64,000 nucleotides of DNA from Nitzschia sp. pyKryTriq1 (taxonomy: Eukaryota; Bacillariophyta; Bacillariophyceae; Bacillariales; Bacillariaceae), in the NCBI GenBank assembly GCA_956465555.1, contig OY101127.1, positions 558,001 through 622,000 of the forward strand, written 5' to 3'. Position numbers and translations under genes: made by a program. The notes under the pieces are model-generated. The model had not been told where the DNA came from, did not search any database, and worked only from the letters and a program-made list of their open reading frames with translations. Positions 1 through 9,151 of this stretch are shown piece after piece; within the stretch, counting starts at the first letter, position 1; each line of letters starts with the position of its first letter.

Positions 1-465
1 ATGAATAATGATGATGATGTCAGCATTTTTCGTCAGCCTACAGTACCTGTACACGGTACTGGTATCGGTACGGTACTCGTACCGGTACCCGACGTACAAG
101 TAGTAAAAAGCTACGAATTCGGCCATTTCCGTAGGTGTTCTACTCACTTCTACACAACATATACACGACTGGGCTCCAGAACCCGTTCGGTCAGGAAAAA
201 AGCGAAGAGCGACGACGACAACTCCTCGCTGATGAGACGCGACGAAGTACGTGGCCATCGGTTACTGTACGTGCATGAGTACTACTGTCCGGTACAGCAT
301 GGCCGCTGAGATGGGCGCGAATTCGTCAGCATCTTTCATCTCTTGATGGGAACGGGCAGGTAGACTGCTTCTTTTCCTTCGCAGCGGAAAGTGTTTTCCG
401 AAAGTCTCATAAAATCGAAAAGATCAGAGAAGTGAAGCTCGATCACATCACACCGCAGTACCAAA
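1..465. other. Intergenic, upstream of Lhcx
   Basis: No gene is supported here. Positions about 46 to 110 hold a cluster of GGTAC/GTACC words, including GTACCGGTAC, of the kind seen in many intergenic stretches of this window. The part from about 340 to 465 is the likely promoter and 5' leader of the Lhcx gene. I see no clear TATA box. The open frame at the window edge has no family resemblance and overlaps the repeat words. Confidence 0.6.
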
Positions 466-1101
466 ATGAAGTTCGCTACCTCTGTCCTCGCCATAGCAGG
501 ATCGGCCGCCGCCTTTGCTCCTGTCAGCAACAACAACAACAAGGACACCTCCCTCAAGTCTTTCACCGTCGACGATATCCCCGGATCCCTCGCCCCTGTC
601 GGTCTTTTCGACCCATTGGGCTTTGCTGAGAAGGCCGACGAAGCCACCCTCAAGCGATACCGTGAGGCTGAATTGACCCACGGACGCGTTGCCATGCTTG
701 CCTCTGTCGGTTTCCTCGTCGGCGAGAAGGTCGAGGGATCCTCGTTCCTTTTTGACGCTCAGGTGTCTGGCCCTGCCATCACGCATCTCGAGCAAGTCCC
801 TGCCATCTTCTGGATTCTTTTGACCATCGCTATCGGTGCCGCCGAGGAAAAGCGTGCTTCCATCGGATGGGTTGAGCCTCAAAATGTCCCCGTCGGCAAA
901 GCCGGTCTTCTTCGTACCTCGTACGTCCCGGGAGACCTTGGCTTTGATCCTCTTGGCTTGAAGCCTGAAGACCCCGAAGAATTCTTCGCCATGCAAACGA
1001 AGGAGCTTCAAAACGGACGCCTCGCCATGTTGGCCGCTGCCGGTTTCATGGCACAAGAACTTGTGGACGGAAAGGGAATCCTCGAACACTTCCAAGGATA
1101 A
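466..1101 (+). CDS. Lhcx: Lhcx-type fucoxanthin chlorophyll a/c-binding protein
   Basis: This 211-residue, intronless protein is a light-harvesting complex protein of the stress-related Lhcx (LI818-like) clade. Lhcx proteins sit in the thylakoid membrane and support photoprotective energy dissipation (qE). The N-terminus is a signal peptide followed by the cleavage motif AAAFAP, the ASAFAP-like signal for import into four-membrane plastids. Two matching chlorophyll-binding helices are visible: EAELTHGRVAMLA near residue 67 and KELQNGRLAMLAAAGFMAQE near residue 184, each with the E/N-x-x-x-R pairing. A middle hydrophobic helix (FWILLTIAIGAAEE) lies between them. The segments GDLGFDPLGLKP and the ending KGILE-hFQG match diatom Lhcx proteins as I remember them. 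The ATG follows CACCGCAGTACCAAA. Length is normal for the family. Lhcx genes are usually induced by high light, but I see no recognisable light-response element. The class is certain; the Lhcx subclade is very likely. Confidence 0.93.
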   Translation: MKFATSVLAIAGSAAAFAPVSNNNNKDTSLKSFTVDDIPGSLAPVGLFDPLGFAEKADEATLKRYREAELTHGRVAMLASVGFLVGEKVEGSSFLFDAQVSGPAITHLEQVPAIFWILLTIAIGAAEEKRASIGWVEPQNVPVGKAGLLRTSYVPGDLGFDPLGLKPEDPEEFFAMQTKELQNGRLAMLAAAGFMAQELVDGKGILEHFQG

Positions 1102-1690
1102 TCTACCTTTTTCGACAATTTTTGCTGATTTGTCGCTTGCAAACAATACATAGAATAAACTCCCATGGGCGACTATTGCCGATAGCAATCATTAAATCTG
1201 ATAATGTCTTTCTTTAGAAAGTACAAGTACTTGCAGTTGGCCTAAAACCAGAAACCAGCATTCGATCATGGGTCACACACGTTGGAAGCTGTGAAAATCT
1301 CTCCATTCCCGGTCTGTCTGGCCATCGTCGGAATGTTTGGATCACCGCGCGGAAGAAGCCGTGAATTTTTTATAAGTGTCGTGTGAGACGAGACAAAAAA
1401 TTATACTGTATGTGTAGAAACGAACCCGCCTCTATTACATACACGACTGCGATGGATGAGTGAGTTCTGGTTCTGTCTCCCTCCTCCCACCGCGCCCGCA
1501 TCCCGCATGCATGCAGCCCCCCGCCCAACGCTCGGGCAACAAATCAAGTATCAAGCAAGCACACAAGAGTAAAGATCGACACCCTCCTCCTCACTCTTGC
1601 TTGACCACGAAATGAACACCACAACTGCAGAGCCCCACCAGTGTCGTCACTTTCCATCATCGAACGTGGTTGCTTCAAGTACACCTAGAA
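1102..1690. other. Intergenic, Lhcx 3' end and next 5' leader
   Basis: No coding region is supported. The first roughly 100 bases are the Lhcx 3' UTR, with an AATAAA-like signal (GAATAAAC near 1152). The rest is pyrimidine-rich (CTCCCTCCTCCCACC near 1480) and leads into the start of the following plus-strand gene. Confidence 0.5.
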
Positions 1691-2887
1691 ATGTTATCGC
1701 TGTTTCGTCGTGGAAAAACCGCGAACAACGACGCTGATGATTCGAACTCCAACAAACCGAAATCCAAACGGGGGAACGGCAGTGGGAGCGATTTGGCAGC
1801 TGGCGATGACGCTGAAGAAAGAAAGAAGTTTGTCAACGTTCGATACCGACAATGGTTATTAGACCGTATTCATGGAGTGCGACGGCCCCGCTTTGGCAAA
1901 TACGATGGACTCGATCCCTACCCACCATCATGTCTATGCTTACCACCATCCGTAATCCAGTGTTGTCCCTGGCTGTTGGAAGAGAATTGCATATGTACTT
2001 TGGTTGGACGACTTGGTCTATGCTCGGCGGATGAAGGCTGGGCCAGGAATGCAGTTATGAGATATGCAATGTTTCTAAACTATATCGGCTTGTGTTTGGC
2101 GGTGTTCACATGCCTTTCGATCACCGATTCCAAATACGATCTATTGCTGTATGCCTCATTGGCAAAGACAGAATTAATTCCAGATCCCGATGATTTCTAT
2201 CCATATCCCATTATCTTGAATGTCGGCTTATCAGCCGTAGCAGTGGACAATCCGAATACCAATGTGAGAGAAGTAGTCCGTTTCGATCAATTTTGTGGTA
2301 TTTTGGGAAACGGTATCGAAAAGTACATTCAGGAACCCGTGGAGGAAACCTGCCAAAAGTGTGAAGATGTGCGAGTACAAACAGTGATTGCACTTATTGT
2401 GGCCACGGTATGCTTTGTACCTGCCATGATTGTCAATTGCTCGCGTATGTATCTTACTACGGACATCAACTGTTTCAAGATTTGGGCTGCGTTCGTATCG
2501 GGTCTTTCTTTGGCAGGCTTTGTGTTGACGTACTATCAGTTCACAACCAAGTGTTTAAACGATGTGTTTTATGATGGGGACGTCAGCTACGCACGGAATG
2601 GGGAGGTTGCGGAAGTCGATTCGATTTCCGAAGTTGTCCGTGTGAACTTTGATTGGAGCGTCGGGTACGGGATGGTCTGCATGTTTGCTGCCTTTGGATT
2701 GAAGGTCATTGACTTTGTTTGCAACTGTTGCATACCTACCCCTTCTATTACTCGAAATACATACGACCAAAAAATCTATGAGACGAAGGTACAAGATCTT
2801 ATCGACGGAAACGTCGATCAAGAAGCTGGCATAGGCAAGGATGACAGTTTCAGCGAGGAAAGCGTCCACTCTTCTGGCAGCGACTAG
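1691..2887 (+). CDS. Hypothetical four-helix membrane protein
   Basis: I do not recognise this 398-residue protein. The first ATG in the frame is at 1691; the frame is open slightly further upstream but only from a non-ATG codon. The N-terminal 50 residues are charged and low in complexity. A cysteine-rich stretch follows (PPSCLCLPPSVIQCCPWL, near residues 78 to 96). Four hydrophobic segments are visible: YIGLCLAVFTCL, TVIALIVATVCFVPAMIV, IWAAFVSGLSLAGFVLTYY and GMVCMFAAFGLKVIDFVC. Between the first two lies a polar loop of about 90 residues with several cysteines, which could be lumenal or extracellular. The C-terminal 50 residues are acidic and probably cytosolic. The four-helix plan with a cysteine-bearing loop recalls tetraspan proteins, but the sequence motifs of tetraspanins or claudins are absent. 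It is convergent with the HscB-like gene, 164 bp away. Confidence 0.8.
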   Translation: MLSLFRRGKTANNDADDSNSNKPKSKRGNGSGSDLAAGDDAEERKKFVNVRYRQWLLDRIHGVRRPRFGKYDGLDPYPPSCLCLPPSVIQCCPWLLEENCICTLVGRLGLCSADEGWARNAVMRYAMFLNYIGLCLAVFTCLSITDSKYDLLLYASLAKTELIPDPDDFYPYPIILNVGLSAVAVDNPNTNVREVVRFDQFCGILGNGIEKYIQEPVEETCQKCEDVRVQTVIALIVATVCFVPAMIVNCSRMYLTTDINCFKIWAAFVSGLSLAGFVLTYYQFTTKCLNDVFYDGDVSYARNGEVAEVDSISEVVRVNFDWSVGYGMVCMFAAFGLKVIDFVCNCCIPTPSITRNTYDQKIYETKVQDLIDGNVDQEAGIGKDDSFSEESVHSSGSD

Positions 2888-3051
2888 GGAATGCTGCTTG
2901 TGGAATATACTGTGTCTCTACTAGATTGCTAAGAGAGCATCATTGAAGCAAGTTAGGATCTCGGGTTTGCCAGCATCTAGCCACGTATGCTATCAAAAAC
3001 GAACGCGGGGAGAATAAAATAAAAGTCGAATATTGCAAAACGATAAAATAT

Positions 3052-3786
3052 CTACAATTTTTCCACAATTGTCTCTTCTATCCGATTCCAGTATTGCAGT
3101 TGCGCGGAGAGCTCCAATGCCCTGTCCAAATTTCTCTGTCGAAACGCCTCGTCAAGTTGCTTGAGAACTTCCTCCGTTTCTTCTTGAGCGCGACTCAAAT
3201 GGCCCTCTAGTTCACGACTGGCTTCTTCATCGCGTTCACTGTCTTTAGCTCCTGGAATAGAGTCTATAGTTTCCCTCCATTCCATCACGTGCATTAGAAA
3301 CTCCGGTCCCACCAAGCTTGCTGAGTTTGTGGTCTCGTCTTCCATGGGTCGTCCAACTAGTTCCAGAAGATGGGTGGCACGAGTATGAGGTTTCCGGAGG
3401 GTATGATAGGCATGCGTGATTTCAGACGCATCGCTGGTATCATCGTCGTCGTCAACTTCGCGATGATTGCGCATGTCAGGGTGGTGCTTGGTCATGAGTT
3501 GGCGGTACGAATTCTGCAATTCCTTGGGGTCCAACAGAAATCGGCGAGAGAGACCCAGTAGTGAGAAATAATCCACCGCAGTATTAGGATTTGTATTCTG
3601 ATTGTCATCTTCATCGTCCTCGAAGGCGGCTGCTGTGCACGTATCTGTGCCGGAGAAACGACGATAGCGGCTCAATAAATAACATTTCTCCATGGCCAAG
3701 GAAACTCCTGGAAGCATCTTCGTCCCGAGAACCCTACCAGATTTCCGGGCCAGCCGCCGCGTGGCAGAGTTTCTCGTCAAGAACAT
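3052..3786 (-). CDS. HSCB: HscB/Jac1-type J-domain co-chaperone, probably mitochondrial
   Basis: This 244-residue protein looks like the J-domain co-chaperone that hands the Fe-S scaffold IscU/Isu to its Hsp70 during iron-sulfur cluster biogenesis. The first 45 residues are basic and poor in acids (start MFLTRNSATRRLARKSGRVL), fitting a mitochondrial transit peptide. The J domain begins near residue 72 (DYFSLLGLSRRF) and carries the essential HPD at residues 102 to 104, followed by an acidic insert of about 10 residues (EVDDDDDTSD). After that comes the helical HscB C-terminal domain, with the family's typical middle segment (AYHTLRKPHTRATHLLEL) and terminal three-helix region ending in IEETIVEKL. 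The N-terminal zinc-binding cysteine pairs of human HSCB are not present, as in yeast Jac1. The ATG at 3786 is the only good start. Confidence 0.88.
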   Translation of the reverse strand: MFLTRNSATRRLARKSGRVLGTKMLPGVSLAMEKCYLLSRYRRFSGTDTCTAAAFEDDEDDNQNTNPNTAVDYFSLLGLSRRFLLDPKELQNSYRQLMTKHHPDMRNHREVDDDDDTSDASEITHAYHTLRKPHTRATHLLELVGRPMEDETTNSASLVGPEFLMHVMEWRETIDSIPGAKDSERDEEASRELEGHLSRAQEETEEVLKQLDEAFRQRNLDRALELSAQLQYWNRIEETIVEKL

Positions 3787-4308
3787 GTTCGATTGATTAA
3801 TTCGAAAACTGGCGTGTTGCAGCGTTTTTTTTAAAATAATAGGAGTGTAAATGCTTTTGAAAAGTTAAAAGTATTAGAATCAAGAGGAATATCTTTGAGC
3901 TTGATTGAAAGAATGAGAAGGAAGAGCTTCTCAAATCTACAATACGGCACTCTCCCCCACCCCCCCCCTCTCTCTCTCCTCTCTGTAAATTCTCAATTCT
4001 CAACCTCGAAATGCAAAACCGTAAACCGTGCAAAATTCAACTGTACGCGCACGCCCACAGTCAGGCAAATTTTCGGGCTGTAGGGACCAGAAAAAAAGCG
4101 CGCGTAAGCGCGTGTGCGCAGCGAAGCGAAGCGCGCATGCGGAAAAAAGGGAGGCGGTGGGCGGGGACGCGAGATGATCATTATCATCATCGTCCTCATC
4201 ATCGCATTGAGTTGTTATCATTATTATTTATTCTTCGTACAAGCATTACAGCTAAACAATCATTACGTATTGAGCTTAGCCGTACACTGATTGTTTTAAC
4301 AACATCAG
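3787..4308. other. Intergenic between HscB and the SET gene
   Basis: No gene is supported. The stretch contains a pyrimidine tract at about 3955 to 3987 (CCCCCACCCCCCCCC, then CTCTCTCTC) and a GC-rich region at 4095 to 4170. Several open frames here overlap each other on both strands and look non-coding. A first exon of the SET-domain gene could lie inside: GTAAGC near 4106 is a possible donor. I could not establish it. Confidence 0.4.
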
Positions 4309-4899
4309 CATACGTGCTCCAACGGGCCATCGTCTTTGGATGCCTGCAATCCGGAAGATTTGGACTTGCTTCAGAAACAGCAGGACGACGTAGCTGAGCT
4401 CCAAGAGAGATGCAATCAAGTCAGATCCCGGATGAATGCATCTCTTCCGCCCATTCAAATTGTTAAAGAATGGGATTGCTGCCTTTTGCCGAAAGAAAGC
4501 TGTATTGAAGGTGCCGGTCTCGGACTCTTTTACCGCCCGCCACTGCACTCAGAGAAGAAGCAAGGCGTGATTCCCAAGGGAACCACGATTTGTTATTACA
4601 CGGGTCGTATCCATAACGTTCAGTCTTCCCGAGACTTATTGTCCGACAATGGTTACGAATACTTCATGATGGTTCAAGGTGGGACACTCGTCGATCCAGG
4701 CCCATGTCTGAGTATCAAAGCCAGATACATAAACGATCCTCTGAACGAGACCGCGATCAATTGCCAATATATAGCAGAAGATTGGAGGTCAGCAGTGGTA
4801 ACGACTCGAGATATCCTCCCCGGGGAAGAATTGTTCGTCGCGTACGGTGGATTCTATTGGAGTCAACAAAGAGTTCCGGGGAAACGATATCACCCATGA
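4309..4899 (+). CDS. SET-domain protein (putative protein lysine methyltransferase)
   Basis: The protein contains a compact SET domain, which transfers methyl groups from S-adenosylmethionine to lysine. The visible marks are GAGLGLF (start of SET), the CYYTGRI segment, RYINDPLNETAINC (counterpart of the usual RFINH-xx-PN motif) and GEELFVAYGGFYW (counterpart of GEEL-xx-Y-Y). No pre-SET or post-SET cysteine clusters are seen, so substrate specificity is open. The start is uncertain. The first in-frame ATG is at 4432 and would still include the whole SET domain (155 residues). The frame is open back to 4300, however, and those residues look coding (DLLQKQQDDVAELQERC). The bases TTGTTTTAACAACATCAG just before 4309 resemble a 3' splice site. 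I therefore place the exon start at 4309 and suspect a missing upstream first exon. The SET core is solid; the 5' end is not. Confidence 0.68.
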   Translation, partial: HTCSNGPSSLDACNPEDLDLLQKQQDDVAELQERCNQVRSRMNASLPPIQIVKEWDCCLLPKESCIEGAGLGLFYRPPLHSEKKQGVIPKGTTICYYTGRIHNVQSSRDLLSDNGYEYFMMVQGGTLVDPGPCLSIKARYINDPLNETAINCQYIAEDWRSAVVTTRDILPGEELFVAYGGFYWSQQRVPGKRYHP

Positions 4900-4981
4900 T
4901 GTCACCTAAGTTTAGCCCATTTTATCATTTTCGACGGGAGTAGACACTGCTAAGGGGAAGCACCCCGTATGAGCACGATTT

Positions 4982-7528
4982 CTACATTTTTCTTCTTCGT
5001 TTCTTGGCCTCGTGCCCGACTTGCGACTTTCCTTGTTGTCCGCTGTCAGTCATTCCGCCTCTACCTCGCTTTGCATTTGCATTTGCGGACAGGCCGCCTT
5101 TTCCGCGTCCCTTACTCCTTGCCCTTCGACTAGATTTACTCATCAAGAAGTTCTTGCGTCGCTCCTTTTCTGTGTTCGTAGAACCACCAGCTCGCGTTTT
5201 GGTTTCGAACTTCTCTCGACCAGCCAGTACTTTTGTGAGCTTCTCTGCCTTGGATTGACGTTTTCGAGTGGCCTCGGCCATGATATCGCCCACATTGACT
5301 GCGCCTTTCACACGAATTGCGTCCTCGTCATCCGAACCAGAGTCGTTCGACCCATCATCACTCAATGCGTCAAATTCTTCTCCTTTGGCGATAGCACGCT
5401 TTCTTCGAGCAGCTTCTCGTGGATCTCGTTTGGCTCGTTCTTCCCTTGCTACCAACTTTCTCATCTTCGCAAAATCTGCAGCTGAGAATACGCGCGTTGC
5501 AGACACCTTTTGCTTGAGCGCATCTCGTTCTTCGGGGGTCATTTTGGATAGATCAATAACGTCACCGTCGGGTTCTTCTGCCTTTTCTCCCCCCTTGTCC
5601 GGCACGGTCGTCTCTCCTGTTTCAACCACCGCCAACTCTGGAGCCTCTTCATCTTCATCCTCCTCCTCTTCCTCTTCGTCCTCTTCGTCTTCCTCCTCTG
5701 CCTCTTCTCCCATGTCAGAATATGTTTCCTCTTCTACTTCTTCCATTACCTCCCAAATTTCTTGTTCTTCCTCGTCATCAACCTCACCATGCTGCTTTCG
5801 CTTGAGATAAGCTGCCTTTTTCGATTCATATTCTACCAAAAGATCAGCTCCCTCCACTCCAGACGAAACCTTGCGTTCTCCATACCGCATCGGCTTCGCG
5901 TTGTTTCGATGAAGCGCCGAGCCTTTCAAGCCCCGATCCTTGCCCTGCAGTAGAGTAGGATAAGTCTCGCGAATGAAATTCGTGAACGCTTTGCCGGCAA
6001 TGCCCACGGATCGATCACGGTGATTGCTGTACGCGGCAATGTCTCGCACAAAGGCTTCCACATCCATGGCAGCAGCCCCGGAAGAATCACGGGACTCCTC
6101 TAGTGACAAGACTGGTGGAACACGGCTGATAATGGCTCGGATTGCGTTAATCCCAACTGCCATTTGCTCCTCGCTGCATCGTTCCGTGACAAAATTGTGA
6201 GCGATCGTCTTGAGAATTCCATAGACTTCGTCCGGGGGAACACTTTCGTGGCAAGCCTGGACAGTGTAGGCCAAAATCGCTGTCACCTCACGCTGGTGAC
6301 CACCCATGTAGTTTTGCAAGAATGGGTACAAATTCAGCAAGAGCAACTCGTGGTTTCCTACCAGACGCGTTACGAAATTCATCATTAGCAACTTGATCCT
6401 GTATGGAATGGATTTGGGGGTTTTCAACCGGCGAAGAACAGCTTCGGCCAACCCTTGTGGGTCTCTGAGCAACTCGATGGCCGGGTAAAGCTTCTTGGAA
6501 GATTCGACTCCCTCGTCGTCACGAATATCCATCCATTCATCCGTGGTAGTTCCTTCACGCTTTCGTTGCTGCTTTTGTCTATTCTTGACTTGACGTTCGA
6601 CGTGGCGCTTACGGGAAGCTGTCTTTCTACTGAAACGATGGAAATCAATCTTTTGAGACGCATTCCATTCTTCTTCGTCCACTTGTTTTGAATCCTCTGC
6701 CATTTTCTCTTCAATGTTCAAGAAAAAGCGCATCGCGCGAGCCATGACGGTTGTATTCTTGGAGGTGGCTGCACTGGCCAAAATGGCCACTGCCTTCTGA
6801 TCTGTCCAGACTTGTCGACGATAGAGCTCGCACACCATATCTGTGGCTCGCTTGGCTGCAACGTCCGTAGCTGCTTCCTCTTCGTCGCCTCCACCACTCG
6901 TTCCTTCCGAATGACTGTACGTGTCTACGACGCGATGCAAATAGGACTGAATGCTGCGATTGACTTTGTCGTCTCTTTTCCCTTTCTTGTTGATATTCCG
7001 AATATCGTTGACCATATGCTTGTACAAAAGTTCTCGCAAGCCTTTATCAGCCACTACAGACATCAATCGAAAAAAGAGCTCCAACAGACGTAAGGGAGGA
7101 ATAGCGCCCTTGTTTCTCATCAGAATCAAGGCAGAAACACACGTCTTGCGGACCTCTCGATGCAATTGCAAAGCCATGGTGGGCATGGTCATTTGCAAAT
7201 TCGATACATGGGGATCCTCCTGTTGTTGTCCTCCGACCAACAAGTCAATCAACAAATTGGCAATGCGGTCGGATTCTTCTCCCTTGTAGGAAGACGACGA
7301 GACAGCGGCAGCGAATTGGATCAACTCAACCAAGCGAGGAGATGGATTCTGAGGGCTCAACTTTAAAATTCCGCATTCAGATTCCAATCTACGGACTTGT
7401 GCGTCGTAATCCTCTCTGTATCCAACTGGATCTCGTTTGCAGAGATTCTGCAATTGAGCGATTTTGAGAGTGACATCGACTTTTGTCCCAGCTCCGGTAG
7501 TGAGACCAGCTGTTGCACCAGATGCCAT
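4982..7528 (-). CDS. SDA1: SDA1 homologue, 60S ribosome biogenesis factor
   Basis: The product (848 residues from the ATG at 7528) matches the SDA1 family, nucleolar proteins needed for maturation and export of pre-60S ribosomal subunits. The N-terminal two-thirds are helical and include typical segments such as DPHVSNLQMTMPTMALQ, HKMVNDIRNINKK-like KHMVNDIRNINKKGKRDDK near residue 170, and the basic VKNRQKQQRKREG. The middle contains LLMMNFVTRLVGNHELLLL and the family's conserved RYGERKVSSGVEGADLL. A long acidic run of Glu and Asp follows (encoded near 5640 to 5750). The C-terminus has the SDA1 motif FSAADFAKMRKL and a lysine/arginine-rich tail that probably serves as a nucleolar localisation signal. 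The open frame extends 18 codons upstream of 7528 from a non-ATG codon. The gene has no introns and is divergent from ispF across about 535 bp. Confidence 0.93.
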   Translation of the reverse strand: MASGATAGLTTGAGTKVDVTLKIAQLQNLCKRDPVGYREDYDAQVRRLESECGILKLSPQNPSPRLVELIQFAAAVSSSSYKGEESDRIANLLIDLLVGGQQQEDPHVSNLQMTMPTMALQLHREVRKTCVSALILMRNKGAIPPLRLLELFFRLMSVVADKGLRELLYKHMVNDIRNINKKGKRDDKVNRSIQSYLHRVVDTYSHSEGTSGGGDEEEAATDVAAKRATDMVCELYRRQVWTDQKAVAILASAATSKNTTVMARAMRFFLNIEEKMAEDSKQVDEEEWNASQKIDFHRFSRKTASRKRHVERQVKNRQKQQRKREGTTTDEWMDIRDDEGVESSKKLYPAIELLRDPQGLAEAVLRRLKTPKSIPYRIKLLMMNFVTRLVGNHELLLLNLYPFLQNYMGGHQREVTAILAYTVQACHESVPPDEVYGILKTIAHNFVTERCSEEQMAVGINAIRAIISRVPPVLSLEESRDSSGAAAMDVEAFVRDIAAYSNHRDRSVGIAGKAFTNFIRETYPTLLQGKDRGLKGSALHRNNAKPMRYGERKVSSGVEGADLLVEYESKKAAYLKRKQHGEVDDEEEQEIWEVMEEVEEETYSDMGEEAEEEDEEDEEEEEEDEDEEAPELAVVETGETTVPDKGGEKAEEPDGDVIDLSKMTPEERDALKQKVSATRVFSAADFAKMRKLVAREERAKRDPREAARRKRAIAKGEEFDALSDDGSNDSGSDDEDAIRVKGAVNVGDIMAEATRKRQSKAEKLTKVLAGREKFETKTRAGGSTNTEKERRKNFLMSKSSRRARSKGRGKGGLSANANAKRGRGGMTDSGQQGKSQVGHEAKKRRRKM

Positions 7529-8063
7529 CCTTATTTCTTTCTCTTTCCTTGGATAGAGCACGTACAAAACAACTGCACGCAAGACGAGTGTGGTAATCGC
7601 TCAGTGGGACATGTAATAGACTATGGGATGAACAGAAAAGAAACGAAACAATCGGGAATTTGGGCATGAGTTTTAATACGCAGTGGTACGAACAAAGATT
7701 GAATGGCGGTCTGGTGGGGTCCGGTAGCCAGCAAGACGTTTCTAAAATAGGCGTTTGTGCTAATTTAATATTTGCTTCCTCAATTCCCCCTCATCCGTCC
7801 CTCCAAACTCGGCGGTCTGGGCATCGTCCGTGACAGACTGATGGCTTGCGTTCCTCGTGGAAGCAAAAACCATCATTCGCGAAAGATACCGGTACAGCAC
7901 GGAGTTGAAGCATAGTAGGAGAAATAAGAACACCAACATCTCGCCTCGCCTCTCCCTGATGAACGATGAACATGACGGTGCCTAACGCTATTGTATTGAA
8001 ACCTCGTATCTTGAGTACAGTAGCACCGACTGCAAGAAGAAAAAGGAATTGAGTTTTGAAACA
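7529..8063. other. Divergent intergenic region between SDA1 and ispF
   Basis: This region separates two head-to-head genes and must hold both promoters. I see no supported coding region, hairpin or repeat. The T-rich stretch TTAATATTTGCTTCC near 7762 is the only low-GC part. Confidence 0.5.
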
Positions 8064-8951
8064 ATGCATTCAGTTTTGAAGAACATTATTTTTCTGTTGT
8101 CTGCCACGACATTTCTGGTAGCCGATTCCTTTGGAGTCCACCACCGCACGTCGATCCAGCGAACAACAAGCCCCGTATTCTCCACGGCAGCAACAAACAC
8201 CGATGATTTGCTCAAGCCCCCCTATGAAATTGAGCCACTTACTGTGAGAATCGGTCATGGGTTCGATATTCATAGGATGGCTCCACTGGAAGATGCAGGC
8301 CAGCCTATCGTAATTGGAGGTGTAGAAGTGACGCATAAAGATCAAAAGGTCAGTAAAAAAAGAGAAGAGAATAGAGAAGAAGATGCGACCGGAGGGGGGG
8401 GGGGGGGGGGGGGGTATGGATTTTCCGTCGGCATTCGGTTTGTCGGGTTGTATTCTGACGATTTTTGTGTCCTATTATTTTTCTGATAATATGCACTCCA
8501 GTGGACCGACAAGGATGGAAAATATGTAGAGGCTGGTGGAATCTATGAAACACAATTGGGTGTTGTAGCCCATTCTGATGGAGATGTGATTTACCATTCC
8601 ATTGTGGACGCGATATTTGGAGCTTTGACCTTGCCGGACATTGGACAAGTCTTTCAAGATACCGATCCACGATGGAAGGGGTGCAATTCTAGTAAATTTA
8701 TGGAATACGCCCGCGAAGTCATGGCAGGATATGGCTATGCCATTGGGAATATCGACGTTACATTGATTCTAGAGCGCCCGAAAGTGGCAAGTTTCAAGCC
8801 AGCCATGAAGGAGAATATTGTTAACCTTTTGCACACTACACCTGGCAGAGTCAATATCAAAGCACGGACACACGAGCAAGTCGACAGCGTGGGAGAATTG
8901 AGAAGCTTGAGCTGTCATGTGGTACTAACATTGGAACGAGCGACAAAGTAG
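8064..8951 (+). CDS. ispF: 2-C-methyl-D-erythritol 2,4-cyclodiphosphate synthase (plastid MEP pathway)
   Basis: IspF converts CDP-methylerythritol 2-phosphate to the 2,4-cyclodiphosphate and CMP in the plastid isoprenoid (MEP) pathway. Exon 1 is 8064-8348 and exon 2 is 8502-8951, joined in phase 0 across a 153 bp GT-AG intron, giving 244 residues. The join restores the family sequence: HKDQK then WTDKDGKYVEAGG. Family motifs include RIGHGFDIHRM (metal-binding Asp and His), AHSDGDVIYHSIVDAIFGAL, IGNIDVTLILERPK and KARTHEQVDSVGE. The first 60 residues form a signal peptide and transit peptide (hydrophobic stretch IIFLLSATTFLVADSFG), consistent with import into the complex plastid. The ATG at 8064 is the first in the frame. 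The intron contains an uninterrupted run of 21 G on the coding strand. The gene is convergent with the glycosyltransferase gene at 9152, 200 bp away. Confidence 0.94.
8394..8414 (+). repeat. Poly-G run of 21 in the ispF intron
   Basis: Twenty-one consecutive G lie on the coding strand in the middle of the only ispF intron. The run is preceded by GACCGGA and followed by TATGG. In RNA it could form G-quadruplexes. It is also a place where sequencing length errors are likely. Confidence 0.9.
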
Positions 8952-9151
8952 CGAATTCAGTCAGTCAGCCGGTCAGTCAGTCAATTATTGTTGAAATACT
9001 ATGGCACATGGGGCTACTTGGTAGAAAGGTGTGCTTCCTGTAGCGTACTGGCTTGTAGACCTCTTGAGGGACTCATCTCGGTGGATAGTTTTATCTGTCT
9101 AGGACATTTGAGGTTTGGCATGATTCATGATTGATAGATCGCTCAAAATGT

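Noticed and set aside
1-309. Open frame from the window edge
   Set aside because: It overlaps a GTACC repeat cluster, has no family resemblance and may simply be open by chance.
448-1188. Minus-strand frame opposite the Lhcx gene
   Set aside because: A long shadow of the Lhcx coding sequence on the other strand; no start or family of its own.
5004-5810. Plus-strand frames opposite SDA1, including a serine-rich one
   Set aside because: Serine runs are the reverse reading of the acidic Glu/Asp codons of SDA1.
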